This document shows positions 15,840-24,881 of a stretch of 64,000 bases of DNA, in pieces. The notes under the pieces were generated by a model. The model searched no databases, was not told where the DNA came from, and worked only from the letters and a program-made list of their open reading frames with translations. Position 1 is the stretch's first letter. Each line of letters opens with the position of its first letter. The DNA is taken from the NCBI RefSeq assembly GCF_032027425.1, contig NZ_JAVSJA010000001.1, positions 1,302,001 through 1,366,000 of the forward strand. Direction: 5' to 3'. This DNA is from Microcystis wesenbergii NRERC-220 (lineage in GTDB: Bacteria > Cyanobacteriota > Cyanobacteriia > Cyanobacteriales > Microcystaceae). The position numbers were made by a program, and so were the translations under genes.

Positions 15840-17018
15840 ATGGTGGAAGTTAAAGTCGTCCCCCCGAAACGCAATTGGGTTCAGACGTGGTGGCAATCTC
15901 TGAATTCTTTATCTCGCTTACTGGTGATTGCTCTAGCTGCACCACTTATAGTTCTGAATGCCTGGGCATTATCGGCAATTTTTGGCTATTTTGAATCTTT
16001 ATTTGTTATTTTACTGATAGCGGCGGTTCTATCTTTTCTCTTGGGTTATCCAGTGACTTGGTTGGAACGTCAGGGATTAAAACGGGGTTTAGCTGCGATC
16101 GTGGTTTCCCTGATCACGATTTTAATTTTTGTGGCCGTGGGAATCACCCTAGTTCCCTTAGTCTTCACCCAAGCGCAGCAATTTGTCAACAGATTGCCAG
16201 AATGGTTAGACTCAGGACAGCGCCAACTGATGCAACTAGATACCAAAATCGACACGATGAATCTACCGATTCCGATCAGTTTCGATGGTCTGATCGCTCA
16301 GTTTAACAGTCGTTTAGGGGCAGAATTGCAAATTCTAGCGGGAAGAAGCGTTAATTTAGCCCTTAATCTCACCGTTTTTACCGTGGTGCGGGTGCTTGAT
16401 GTGCTGCTAACCATTATCCTCACCTTTTATCTACTTCTCCACAGTCCCGATATCTGGAGGAGTATTATCCAATGGTTGCCCAAACCCGTCCAACAACCCT
16501 TTTCCCTAACCCTACGCTTAAGTTTTCAGAATTACTTTGTCGGACAGGTAATTTGCGCCACCTGCATGGCCCTGGGATTAGTCACGGCCTTTTTATCGAT
16601 TAAAGTCCCTTTTGGTCTCCTATTCGGCCTTTTGATTGGCACCATCGCTTTAATCCCTTTTGGGGGAACTGTCGGCATTGTCACGGTGACAGCTTTACTA
16701 GCTTTGCGCGATATTGGTTTAGCTCTACAAGTTTTAGCCGTGGCTGTAGTGGTGCAGCAAATTGTCGAAAACGGCATTGCTCCCCGGATTTTGGGCAGTG
16801 TCACGGGGTTAAATCCCTTTTGGGTGTTGGTCTCGGTCTTGACGGGGGCGCGAGTGGGCGGTTTACTGGGGGTGATTGTCGCGGTTCCCATGGCAGTAAT
16901 GATCAAGGAAGCTTTGGAGGTCATCCGTCAAGTGACACCAGAGGAGACAAAATACGGGATAATTAAACCCTCTCTCCCCCTAGAATCAGAATCCTCTAGT
17001 GAGGTGGTTTCTCGCTGA
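15840..17018 (+). CDS. AI-2E family transporter (UPF0118/PerM)
   Basis: 392-aa inner-membrane permease with about eight predicted membrane segments. Paired hydrophobic helices (LLVIALAAPLIVLNAWAL, FVILLIAAVLSFLLGYPV) are followed by the family signature region AIVVSLITILIFVAVGITLVPLVFTQ and a C-terminal LGLVTAFLSIKVPFGLLFGLLIGTI / FWVLVSVLTGARVGGLLGVIVAVPMAVM. The name reflects one E. coli member; substrates of cyanobacterial paralogues are unknown. A leading AAGAGG lies before the ATG at 15840. Confidence 0.88.
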   Translation: MVEVKVVPPKRNWVQTWWQSLNSLSRLLVIALAAPLIVLNAWALSAIFGYFESLFVILLIAAVLSFLLGYPVTWLERQGLKRGLAAIVVSLITILIFVAVGITLVPLVFTQAQQFVNRLPEWLDSGQRQLMQLDTKIDTMNLPIPISFDGLIAQFNSRLGAELQILAGRSVNLALNLTVFTVVRVLDVLLTIILTFYLLLHSPDIWRSIIQWLPKPVQQPFSLTLRLSFQNYFVGQVICATCMALGLVTAFLSIKVPFGLLFGLLIGTIALIPFGGTVGIVTVTALLALRDIGLALQVLAVAVVVQQIVENGIAPRILGSVTGLNPFWVLVSVLTGARVGGLLGVIVAVPMAVMIKEALEVIRQVTPEETKYGIIKPSLPLESESSSEVVSR

Positions 17019-17735
17019 AGAATGACTGACGGCATGATCTGGGGCGATCTGAGCAGTAATCTTGGCCGGGATAAATCGGCAATTTTCTCGCAGAATCTTG
17101 GTTTTTCTCCCTCGATCGAGTTATGATATCTATATTGGTAGATTAACTCCACTTGCCCTAATCGCCGTCCCTGACGGATGCCTTGCTGGTCTCTGCGGCC
17201 GGGCCTATTGGGAGATTAGCTAACCAATTATCTCTAAACTCGGATAATTTCTAAGAACAGGTCATTTTTTCTCCCGATAAATCAGCAAAAAATCGATATT
17301 TTGGTTAAATAGGCTACATTAACAGCCAGCTTTCTATCGTAAGCTCGAAGTTAAGACATAAAGTCAATATCACCCTCCGATTGCAATGAAAGAATGTTTG
17401 GATCGCTTAATATTTAAGCCCTTCAGACATTTTTTTTTGTGGATTGATACTAAATCCAGTTATTAAAAACTGATTTAGTATGACATGGACAAAAACCAAC
17501 AGACCATGATCTGGAGAGATCGTCAAGAAAAGTATCAGAGTGAACTCCTGGAAAAAAATGGGTAAAATATAATTAGTAGGGAGAGTATTGCTGTTAATGT
17601 TTCGCTTTTTAACGAGACGTTAACCAAGCTCAAAAGCAAAAAATAGCAGTAATTTGCTAAAAGCTCAAGGCCGATAGCTGACTGCTCTATATGTCTCTCA
17701 TATTCTTTACTTGTCGAGTTCAAAACGACCCCTTT
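17019..17735. other. Intergenic region with a possible structured RNA
   Basis: About 700 bases with no credible protein gene. At 17158-17219 an outer CTAATC/GATTAG pair encloses a CCGTC-CCT-GACGG hairpin and further GC-rich pairs; TTATGATAT at about 17120 could be a -10 element and a T-run (ggtcattttttctccc) follows at about 17260. Beyond that the sequence is AT-rich. Confidence 0.35.
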
Positions 17736-17930
17736 ATGGAATCAAGCAACCCGTCAGGGAAGACTTCCGAACCTCCTAGTCATAGGTGGGCCAATTTACT
17801 CGGAACCATGATCGCAATTCTGACCCTAACGTTACCCTTGTTAGCGATTGGATATAACTCCACGCCTAACTATACCGAAGAACCCCTTACCGGTAACACA
17901 TCCTACTCCCTAACGAGGCAAATGAGGTGA
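17736..17930 (+). CDS. Small conserved membrane protein
   Basis: 64 aa beginning MESSNPSGKTSEPPSHRWANLLG, with one transmembrane helix (TMIAILTLTLPLLAIGY) and a short Asn/Thr-rich tail. I recall similar one-helix proteins with a SHRWANLLGT-type segment in cyanobacteria, which is why I accept it; no function is known. The frame is open upstream to 17691 but that part is low in coding character. It precedes the pyrophosphatase gene by about 160 bases. Confidence 0.55.
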   Translation: MESSNPSGKTSEPPSHRWANLLGTMIAILTLTLPLLAIGYNSTPNYTEEPLTGNTSYSLTRQMR

Positions 17931-18091
17931 CAGAATTGAGATAGACGATTGCCAAGATAAAATTTTTTTTCTTCGTCCCGATCCCCCTTATGGGTAAAAT
18001 TTGGATCGGAGTTAATCAAAGTGTGTTTTAACTTTGCTTGCGCTTTTAGGTGACTCTAAAGGCGCTATTGTCTTGTATTTGGAGAAAGCTT

Positions 18092-18601
18092 GTGGATTTA
18101 TCGCGCATTCCTGCCCAACCGAAACCCGGTTTAATTAACGTTTTAGTGGAAATTACCGCCGGTAGTAAGAATAAATACGAGTTTGATAAGGATTTAAACG
18201 CCTTTGCTCTCGATCGCGTTCTCTATTCTTCGGTACAATATCCCTGTGATTATGGTTTTGTTCCCAATACCCTCGCCGATGACGGCGATCCTTTAGATGG
18301 TATGGTGATCATGGATCAGCCTACTTTCCCCGGCTGTGTGATTACAGCGCGTCCCATTGGTATGTTAGAAATGATCGATGGTGGTGATCGCGATGAAAAA
18401 ATTCTCTGTGTTCCCGCTAAAGATCCCCGTTATGCAGAGGTAAAATCTCTCAAAGATGTCTCTCCCCATCGCTTGGACGAAATCGCCGAGTTTTTCAAAA
18501 CCTATAAAAATCTAGAGAAAAAAGTCACAGAAATTCTCGGTTGGAAAGATGTGGACGCAGTAACTGCTTTAGTCGAACAGTGTATTGCTGCTTATAAGTA
18601 A
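18092..18601 (+). CDS. ppa: Inorganic pyrophosphatase (family I)
   Basis: Soluble Mg2+-dependent enzyme that hydrolyses PPi to two phosphates and pulls biosynthetic reactions forward. 169 aa from the GTG at 18092, with GGAGA nine bases upstream; the open frame from 18050 is not homologous. Catalytic residues are visible in [35 protein letters not shown] and [18 protein letters not shown]. Length equals that of the usual hexameric bacterial enzyme. It supplies orthophosphate from PPi, but no Pho box was seen at its promoter. Confidence 0.95.
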   Translation: MDLSRIPAQPKPGLINVLVEITAGSKNKYEFDKDLNAFALDRVLYSSVQYPCDYGFVPNTLADDGDPLDGMVIMDQPTFPGCVITARPIGMLEMIDGGDRDEKILCVPAKDPRYAEVKSLKDVSPHRLDEIAEFFKTYKNLEKKVTEILGWKDVDAVTALVEQCIAAYK

Positions 18602-18702
18602 TCTAAGTCCAAAATCAGTTATCAGTTATCAGATTTGAGTTTTTTCACTGATTACTGTTTACTGTTCACTGTTCACTGACAATACTCCCCACACCCCAAT
18701 TT

Positions 18703-19386
18703 ATGCGAATAGAAACCTTAAAATCGGGTTTAATCGTCTCCTGTCAAGCGCCAGTGGAGTCATCTCTGCACGATCCTGTAATTATTGCCGCCATGGCTCA
18801 TGCTTGTGTGGATAGGGGTGCTTGTGGGGTAAGAATTGATAGTCCCGCTCATCTGAAAGCCACCCGTCAACAATTGCCGGATATACCGATAATTGGACTC
18901 TGGAAACGCAATTATCCCGATTGTTCGGTATATATTACGCCCAAATATCAAGATGCTCTGGCCATTGCTGATGCGGGTGCCGATATAATTGCCTTAGATG
19001 CTACTCCCAGAAAGCGTCCTAATGATGAAAATTTAGCCACAATTATCGATCGTATTCATCGGGAAACTGGTAAATTAGTCATGGCAGATATAGACTCGAT
19101 CGAAAGTGCTATTTATGCGGTGGCAGCCGGTGCTGATGTTGTCGGTACAACTCTTTACGGTTACACAGAAGCCACTAAACATCTGCATCCGCCGAGTTTT
19201 TCTTTCCTAGAAGAATTAGTTAATAAGTTATCAGTTCCTGTTATCTGTGAAGGAGGAATATCGACTCCAACAGAAGCCAAAAAAGCCCTAGAAGTTGGTG
19301 CATATTCGGTAGTTGTCGGCACGGCAATTACAGGTATTGATTTAAAAACTACCGCTTTTTTACAAGGAATGTTATCAAAGGATTAA
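18703..19386 (+). CDS. nanE: N-acylglucosamine-6-phosphate 2-epimerase NanE
   Basis: 227-aa TIM-barrel enzyme that epimerises ManNAc-6-phosphate to GlcNAc-6-phosphate. The family landmarks are LIVSCQAPVESSLHDP at the N-terminus, IIGLWKRNYPDCSVYITP, ADIIALDATPRKRP, LVMADIDSIESAIYAVAAGADVVGTTLYGYT and PVICEGGISTPTEAKKALEVGAYSVVVGTAI (phosphate-binding loop). No sialic-acid genes are nearby, so it may serve amino-sugar recycling. It starts about 100 bases after ppa with short repeats in between. Confidence 0.92.
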   Translation: MRIETLKSGLIVSCQAPVESSLHDPVIIAAMAHACVDRGACGVRIDSPAHLKATRQQLPDIPIIGLWKRNYPDCSVYITPKYQDALAIADAGADIIALDATPRKRPNDENLATIIDRIHRETGKLVMADIDSIESAIYAVAAGADVVGTTLYGYTEATKHLHPPSFSFLEELVNKLSVPVICEGGISTPTEAKKALEVGAYSVVVGTAITGIDLKTTAFLQGMLSKD

Positions 19387-19449
19387 TGGGAGGGAAAAAC
19401 CCCAAAAAGTTTAGCCGCACCACCCAAAATAGCGACAACCAAAGCGATT

Positions 19450-19482
19450 ATTCAGTTATCAGTTATCAGTTATCAGTTATCA
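19450..19482. repeat. Heptamer tandem repeat (cagttat)
   Basis: Four to five tandem copies between nanE and phoX, same unit as at 4873. The rest of 19387-19582 is made of imperfect relatives of the unit (gattactg, gatcactg). Confidence 0.85.
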
Positions 19483-19582
19483 GATTTGAGTTTTAAGTGT
19501 GCAGTATGGATTAAGCGAGCAGTATTAAATGGCAGTTTTCTACTGTCTTTGCACCGATTACTGATCACTGATTACTGATTAC

Positions 19583-19623
19583 TTTTAACTGGCTGTTAAC
19601 TTAGTCATAACTTGGATAATATA
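19583..19623 (+). promoter_or_regulatory. Pho box upstream of phoX
   Basis: Three octamers at exact 11-base spacing, TTTTAACT-GGC-TGTTAACT-TAG-TCATAACT, with a weak fourth (ATAATATA). This matches the cyanobacterial Pho box of tandem (C/T)TTAA(C/T)(C/T)(T/A) units separated by three bases, bound by the SphR/PhoB-type regulator. It ends about 80 bases before the ATG at 19704. Confidence 0.75.
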
Positions 19624-19703
19624 TAATCCCTATGTCAAGTTTATGTAATAAAATTTAACCTAATCAAGGTCTGAACACCAGTTTTGACTTTATTTCTGAA
19701 AAT

Positions 19704-21905
19704 ATGAGTATTTCTCGCCGTAATTTCCTCACCTTTTTAACTGCGACTGCCGGTGTCTCTTTTTTCAGTCTGCAAGAGAAAAAATATTCCTCTCTGATTA
19801 GCAGTCCTGCGATCGCTGCTAATAGTTTCGGCTTCAACTTTGCCCCAGTCAAACTGCCGATTCCCTTAAAAATTGACGGCATGAGCGATGAAAGCCAAAA
19901 AAATGCCTATCAAACCTATACAGTCCTAGATGATCTCGTTCTTCCTCAAGGATTCACATCTGATGTGCTGGCGCAGTGGGGGGATAAAGTGGGTGATTCC
20001 CGTTTCGGTTATAACAATGATTATCTATCTTTTATCGAAACCAGTCCGGGTCAAGGTTATCTAACCGTTAATTTTGAATATATCAGTGGTCGTACTTGGC
20101 TACAAACCTTTGAACAAGTGATTGGTAAAACCCTACCCGTCAAGGAAGTACGAGAAAAAACCAACGAAAAGGGTGAAATTGCCGCCTATCGTCTGCAAGA
20201 TGCCAGCTTAAGGGCAAAAATCGAGGAAATCTCCCTAGAAGGCTTAATTGATCAGGGAATTGGCGTAATTTCCCTCGCTAAAGATCAAACGGGAAAATGG
20301 CAACGTACCTATAGTAACGCCGATCGCCGCATTACCGGTATTTCTGGACTAAAGGACGGTCATTACCTGAAAGCGACCGGTCCTGCTGTAGCAATTTTTA
20401 CCAAAATTGATAAACTTGGCTACGATGACGGATTAGGGGCAAAAATTATCGGAACGTTTCAAAATTGCGCTGGGGGAACAACTCCTTGGGGAACCGTATT
20501 TAGTGCCGAGGAGAACTTTCAAGAACAAGTGACGGAGGTAGTGTTAAAAGATGGTTCCTCTTTGGATCCGGATACTACCCCCTTTATTCTCAATAGTGGG
20601 GAAGTGGATGGCCGGGGTAACGTCTTTGGGTTAGCGGGAAATAAATACGGTTGGATGGTGGAGGTGGATCCTGCCAATCCCGACGATTACGGCACAAAAC
20701 ACACTTGGTTAGGGCGTTTTCGCCATGAAGCGGTCGCTTTTCTCGCTCAAACGGGGCAACCCTTGGCGGTTTATTCAGGATGCGATCGCAGAGGCGGTCA
20801 TATCTATAAATTCGTTTCCGAGGGCAAAATTAGCGATATTAAGCAGAAAAATAACTCAAAACTCCTAGAAAAAGGAATGCTCTACGGGGCGAAATTCAAC
20901 CCCGATCAAACCGGTTATTGGATACCCTTAAATCCCGACACGGAGATCAATCCCGTCCTACCGAGTCAAATTGCCGCCAGTCGCGGGGATGGGGTGGTAG
21001 CTTTGCCGAATCCCGAAAGAACGGTCAATGAGACTAAATTACTGCTATTTAAGGACGATGAGGAGATTCTGGCCTACAAAGCTAAATATAAGACCCTCGC
21101 AGACCTGTATGAGGGTAATGGGACGGAAAAACAGGGAGCAATTCTCATCGATGCTCATTTTGCCGCTAACGCCGTTGGGGTCACTTGTACTGGTCGCCCG
21201 GAAGATACGGAAGTGGACGAGAATGGCACTTTATATATGACCTTTACCTCTGGTAGTCCCAGTCAAGCGGAGGGAGGAGCCGATAAGGAGATATTTAAAG
21301 GACCAAATGGCGAAATACCCTACGAATTTGGTTGGATTATCAGCTTAAGGGAAGATAATAATGATGCTGCTTCCCTAAGTTTTCGTTGGGATGTGGTCGC
21401 TTACGGAGGGGAACCGACAGAGAAAGGTGAGGGTTTTTCTAATCCCGATAACCTCGCGTTCGATAAACAGGGAAATCTCTGGATGGTTAGCGATATTTCT
21501 ACGGGTGGGTTAAATCGAGAGATAAAAACTCGTTATCCCCAGGGTGTCCCGGTTAGTCAACGGGATTTATTGGGGATTTTTGGCAATAATAGCGCTTGGG
21601 TGTTTGCCAAGGGTCAAGAGCATCCCTATCCTTTTGCTATCGCTCCCATGGATGCGGAATTAACGGGATTGTACTTTACTCCCGACCAAGAGACGTTATT
21701 TTTGGCAGTACAGCATCCGGGGGAAGCGGGGGGAATTCGTCGGGATTTTGCCTTTGAAAACCGCAAATTTGCCCTTAAAACCACTAATGGGCAGGAATTT
21801 GAACAAATACGACAAGTCCCCCTAGGGTCGAATTGGCCCAGTGGTCAAGTTAATCAACCTCCCCGGCCGGCAGTGGTGGCAATTCGCCGAATCGAGTCAA
21901 AATAG
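19704..21905 (+). CDS. phoX: PhoX-family alkaline phosphatase, Tat-exported
   Basis: 733 aa with a twin-arginine signal (SISRRNFLTFLTATAGV), so it is folded with its cofactors before export. PhoX enzymes are Ca2+/Fe3+ monoesterases that release phosphate from organic esters. Family residues appear in NCAGGTTPWGTVFSAEENF (about 255), the RGNVFGLAGNKYGWMVEVDP segment, WLGRFRHEAVAF and YSGCDRRGGHIYKFVS. Length is somewhat above the best-studied PhoX proteins. A Pho box stands directly upstream, which supports phosphate-starvation control together with the pst genes further along. Confidence 0.9.
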   Translation: MSISRRNFLTFLTATAGVSFFSLQEKKYSSLISSPAIAANSFGFNFAPVKLPIPLKIDGMSDESQKNAYQTYTVLDDLVLPQGFTSDVLAQWGDKVGDSRFGYNNDYLSFIETSPGQGYLTVNFEYISGRTWLQTFEQVIGKTLPVKEVREKTNEKGEIAAYRLQDASLRAKIEEISLEGLIDQGIGVISLAKDQTGKWQRTYSNADRRITGISGLKDGHYLKATGPAVAIFTKIDKLGYDDGLGAKIIGTFQNCAGGTTPWGTVFSAEENFQEQVTEVVLKDGSSLDPDTTPFILNSGEVDGRGNVFGLAGNKYGWMVEVDPANPDDYGTKHTWLGRFRHEAVAFLAQTGQPLAVYSGCDRRGGHIYKFVSEGKISDIKQKNNSKLLEKGMLYGAKFNPDQTGYWIPLNPDTEINPVLPSQIAASRGDGVVALPNPERTVNETKLLLFKDDEEILAYKAKYKTLADLYEGNGTEKQGAILIDAHFAANAVGVTCTGRPEDTEVDENGTLYMTFTSGSPSQAEGGADKEIFKGPNGEIPYEFGWIISLREDNNDAASLSFRWDVVAYGGEPTEKGEGFSNPDNLAFDKQGNLWMVSDISTGGLNREIKTRYPQGVPVSQRDLLGIFGNNSAWVFAKGQEHPYPFAIAPMDAELTGLYFTPDQETLFLAVQHPGEAGGIRRDFAFENRKFALKTTNGQEFEQIRQVPLGSNWPSGQVNQPPRPAVVAIRRIESK

Positions 21906-22501
21906 CAGATGGGAGATGGGAGATGGGAGAATAAATAAAAACAATCTCCTGAATACTGACTCGGAGAATACTGACTCGGAGAATACTGACTCGGAGAATA
22001 CTGACTCCTAACCCAATGGTAGATGTGGGATTTTTGCAGGAGTTCTATTTTTCGACAAAGATAAGCAAAAATTATTTATTGACGGCAAAAACTTGAGAAT
22101 ATTTAAATTAACATTCCGCAATATTTACAAATTCTTAAGAATTAATTGAGAAAGATTTTTATTTAACAACGATGTTATCATGGTAACAGCGATTTGATAG
22201 AATTTCATAGTGGGTTATTTTGTGCTTTTTTGAGCAGCAATAGTTGAAACCCTTGCCACACTTAGAAGGTGATCCTAATTAAGACGGTTAAATCAGTCAA
22301 TTTCACCAGCAATGATGATCTTTTTTTTATGTAGTTTTATTGCAAAAAAAAAGTTTTTTTGACAAAAAGCACAAAGTATGATACTATCCAACGTATTTCT
22401 GGCTGCGAGTAATTATTGTAGAGGGGGAGAGGGGAGAAGGGAGAGGGGAGAAGGGAGAAGGGAGATATATAATTTAGCTAGAAGCTTAAGTGCAGCGAAA
22501 A
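21906..22501. other. Intergenic region with two simple repeat arrays
   Basis: No gene seen. Holds a 17-bp tandem repeat (gaatactgactcggag type, about 21951-22008), a solitary transposon-like end ttttgcaggagttc followed by TA at about 22034-22049, AT-rich sequence with runs of T and A near 22320-22360, and a purine array of gagggga/gaaggga units at 22421-22465. Confidence 0.6.
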
Positions 22502-22886
22502 ATGTCAACTGAGCCAATTAGAAGCCATAAAGATGGGAAGTCCTATCAAAAAGCCTTCTCTGCAGCTAGGAAAATTTTTCAATTGTCGAAAAATTTTCCT
22601 AAAGAAGAAAAATATGCTCTAACTGACCAAATTCGACGGTCTTCTCGTTCTGTTTGTGCTAATCTAGCGGAGGCATGGCGTAAACGTAGATACCAAGCCG
22701 CATTTATTGCCAAACTCAATGATAGTGAAGGGGAGGCGGCGGAAACACAAACATGGTTAGATTTTGCCGTACAGTGCGGATATATGGACGCACAAACAGG
22801 AGAAGAATTATCAAGTCTATACGAGAAATTTTGGCTATTTTAGGGCAAATAATTAATAATTCTCAGCCATGGCTCTTAAAGCGTTA
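22502..22886 (+). pseudogene. Frameshifted four-helix bundle protein (S23 family)
   Basis: The frame from ATG 22502 gives 113 aa of an S23-type protein (SYQKAFSAARKIFQLSKNF, TDQIRRSSRSVCANLAEAWRKRRY, KLNDSEGEAAETQTWLDFAVQCGY) but stops early at 22843 after LYEKFWLF. Adding one base in the AAATTTT run near 22825 continues the frame as YEKILAILGQIINNSQPW and LLKR to a TAA at 22884-22886, the normal end for this family. Either a one-base deletion or a sequencing error; the shorter product may still fold. Confidence 0.75.
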
Positions 22887-22950
22887 ATATACAGTTTTAA
22901 TCCCCTCTCCCCGCTCCCCACTCTCCTATACTTTTTAAACAGGATTTAGT

Positions 22951-23817
22951 ATGACTAGGGACCTCTGTAGAATTTTATTGATAGAGGACGAACCGACGAC
23001 TGTTAAATTAATCCAGAGATTGCTGTTAAAGGCCCCCCAATGTTCCCTGGCCGAGGGGTTGACTTTTACCCTCACCCAAGCTCAGGATCTACAGGAAACT
23101 GCCGAAAAACTGGCAGGGGAGAAATTTGATCTCATCCTCTTAAGCTTGGAAATCTCTGTCCCCCCTGGTTTAAATATCCTAGTCAAAACCAGAGAATTAG
23201 CCTCTACTATACCGATAGTGGTTCAAACTACTAGCAATGATGAGAAATTAGTCGTTAAAGCCTTTCAACTGGGTGCTGACGGTTATATTCAGTTAAATAA
23301 TATCGATAGTAGTCTTTTAGTCTATCAAATTCGTGTGGCGATCGAGCGTCAGCAATATGTACTCAATCTTAAACATCAACAACAGGAAGAAGAATTTCGC
23401 GAACTGGAACAGTTAATCAAGGGAGGACAAACTAGCATCACGGCGAAAATGTTCGGTTCTGAGGCAATAAGGCAGAGTATTCCCGATATTTTTCAACAAT
23501 TAGTCCAAAATTACGGAGAGTTATTAGATTTAGCTTTAGAAGAACAAGCATACAAAGTGGAACATAATCTATCGGAACGACTGCGAAGCTTGGCCGATAA
23601 GTTAGGATTCTTAAAAGCTAGTCCTCGCGATGTGGTGGATATTCATACCACCACCCTACGCCAAAAAAATCAGGATGTCACCCTGGCCAAAGCGCAGGCC
23701 TACGTTAGCGAAGGTCGTCTCATGGTCCTGGAATTGATGGGTTATCTCGTCTCTTTCTATCGTAAATACTATATCGGTCTCAGCAACATTAAACTGTTCA
23801 ATAACACGCAATCATGA
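22951..23817 (+). CDS. kaiA3: KaiA3-type clock protein: receiver domain plus KaiA-like C-terminal domain
   Basis: 288 aa. Residues about 5-130 form a response-regulator receiver domain (RILLIEDEPTTVKLI, FDLILLSLEIS, IPIVVQTTSNDEKLVVKAFQLGADGYI); the position of the phospho-acceptor Asp reads LSLE, so it may not be phosphorylated. A coiled linker follows, then a helical C-terminal domain (LRSLADKLGFLKASPRDVVDIHTTTL, EGRLMVLELMGYLVSFYRKYY) that resembles KaiA, compare its VVEIHMELMDEFAKKL. This two-part layout and the kaiB neighbour match KaiA3 described in Synechocystis. It overlaps kaiB by 4 bases (ATGA). Confidence 0.8.
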   Translation: MTRDLCRILLIEDEPTTVKLIQRLLLKAPQCSLAEGLTFTLTQAQDLQETAEKLAGEKFDLILLSLEISVPPGLNILVKTRELASTIPIVVQTTSNDEKLVVKAFQLGADGYIQLNNIDSSLLVYQIRVAIERQQYVLNLKHQQQEEEFRELEQLIKGGQTSITAKMFGSEAIRQSIPDIFQQLVQNYGELLDLALEEQAYKVEHNLSERLRSLADKLGFLKASPRDVVDIHTTTLRQKNQDVTLAKAQAYVSEGRLMVLELMGYLVSFYRKYYIGLSNIKLFNNTQS

Positions 23818-24104
23818 GTCAATATCTTCTCAAACTCTATATTATGGGCGATTCAAGTAAATCCCAGAGGGCGATCGCTAATATTTTTCGGATCTGTCGC
23901 GAGGAGTTATCCGGTCTTTATACGGTAGAAATAATTGATGTTCTCGAACAGCCGCAATTAGCGGAACAGGATAAAATTCTCGTAACTCCTACTTTAGTCA
24001 AACAACTTCCTCCACCCCTACAAAGAATTATCGGTGATATGTCCAATACCCAAAAGGTTCTCCTCGGTTTGGATGTTATTCCCAAAGACTCCCATCTCAA
24101 TTAG
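23814..24104 (+). CDS. kaiB3: KaiB-family circadian clock protein (KaiB3 type)
   Basis: 96 aa with a thioredoxin-like KaiB fold: YLLKLYIMGDSSKSQRAIANIFRICREELSGLYTVEIIDVLEQPQLAEQDKILVTPTLVKQLPPPLQRIIGDMS. It keeps the segment LVTPTLVKQLPPP in which KaiB switches fold. The start codon overlaps the end of the KaiA3-type gene, indicating a coupled operon. Assignment to KaiB3 rather than KaiB1 comes from the neighbour. No kaiC gene is in this window. Confidence 0.85.
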   Translation: MSQYLLKLYIMGDSSKSQRAIANIFRICREELSGLYTVEIIDVLEQPQLAEQDKILVTPTLVKQLPPPLQRIIGDMSNTQKVLLGLDVIPKDSHLN

Positions 24105-24146
24105 GATTCACCTAAAAATTCTTCTGGTTAGGTTTTTCCTCGCTAA

Positions 24147-24240
24147 TAAGTAGATAGATACCCCCCTTAATAAGGGGGGATCAAGGGGGGATCGAAGGCA
24201 AAATCTATCTTCTATTTAATTAGAACCACTTACTTAATTT
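24147..24240. repeat. Palindrome-bearing dispersed repeat with TAAGTAG ends
   Basis: Between kaiB3 and the next gene lies taagtagatagata, a perfect ccccccttaataagggggg palindrome, a second ggggggatc unit, and an end reading acttactta. Similar C6TTAATAAG6 palindromes occur at 46930-46990. May act as a bidirectional transcription end; no T-tract is present. Confidence 0.55.
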
Positions 24241-24252
24241 CTAATCTTGATT

Positions 24253-24876
24253 TTATTTGATCGCTGCGCCGATGTGTTTTAAAATCTGCAAAACCCTATA
24301 TAGTTCTTCTCTGGAAATAAAGGGAGCAAATACCCTAGATAGGGCATAATAATGGACATTAGCTCTCAATTTGACCAATAAAATATCATCTCCATTGGTG
24401 ACGATGGCAAAGCTAGGTTTTTCGGGCTGGGGATTAGCCATCAAATAGGCTAAGGTTTGCGGTAAGGCAGTCCAAACCGATAGGGCGGTTTTTTGGGATT
24501 CTACAATTACCACCCAAAACTGATTTAACCAGACTAACACATCGATTCTACCCGATAGTATTTCTTCCCCATCATCGACGGTTAAGCTTACCGATTCCTC
24601 TGCGCGTACTCGCAAAGGCGGATCGTAAAAACCCGCAATCGCTAGTAAGGGAGAAACTAACAATAAAGTCACGGTTTTTTCTAATAACTGTCCCGCCGAT
24701 CTTTGGTATAAATACCTTTGTCTTAGTTCATCTAAACTCTTTTTCTCATGGCTAGATAGAGACAGTAAATCACTTTGCCATTCGGGAAAAAATGCCCGAT
24801 CTTCTGTTAAGGAGAGATTAAATCTTGTCTCGGCTAGGGCAATAGTCGTGATCGCTTCGGTAATGGCACTCGACAT
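24253..24876 (-). CDS. PD-(D/E)XK nuclease-like protein (HsdR N-terminal domain family)
   Basis: 207 aa. The segment ILSGRIDVLVWLNQFWVVIVESQKTALSVWTALPQTLAYLM resembles the nuclease core of type I restriction R-subunit N-terminal domains (Asp, then Glu-x-Gln/Lys after about 12 residues). It lacks any helicase motor, so it is a stand-alone protein rather than a truncated HsdR; such short proteins are common in cyanobacteria. No methylase or specificity subunit is nearby, and function is unknown. It ends next to csaB, which starts upstream on the same strand, with a 5-base gap. Confidence 0.7.
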   Translation of the reverse strand: MSSAITEAITTIALAETRFNLSLTEDRAFFPEWQSDLLSLSSHEKKSLDELRQRYLYQRSAGQLLEKTVTLLLVSPLLAIAGFYDPPLRVRAEESVSLTVDDGEEILSGRIDVLVWLNQFWVVIVESQKTALSVWTALPQTLAYLMANPQPEKPSFAIVTNGDDILLVKLRANVHYYALSRVFAPFISREELYRVLQILKHIGAAIK

Positions 24877-24881
24877 AAAAA

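Noticed and set aside
19664-19882. 72-aa frame opposite the phoX start
   Set aside because: Overlaps the Tat signal region of phoX and has no domain.
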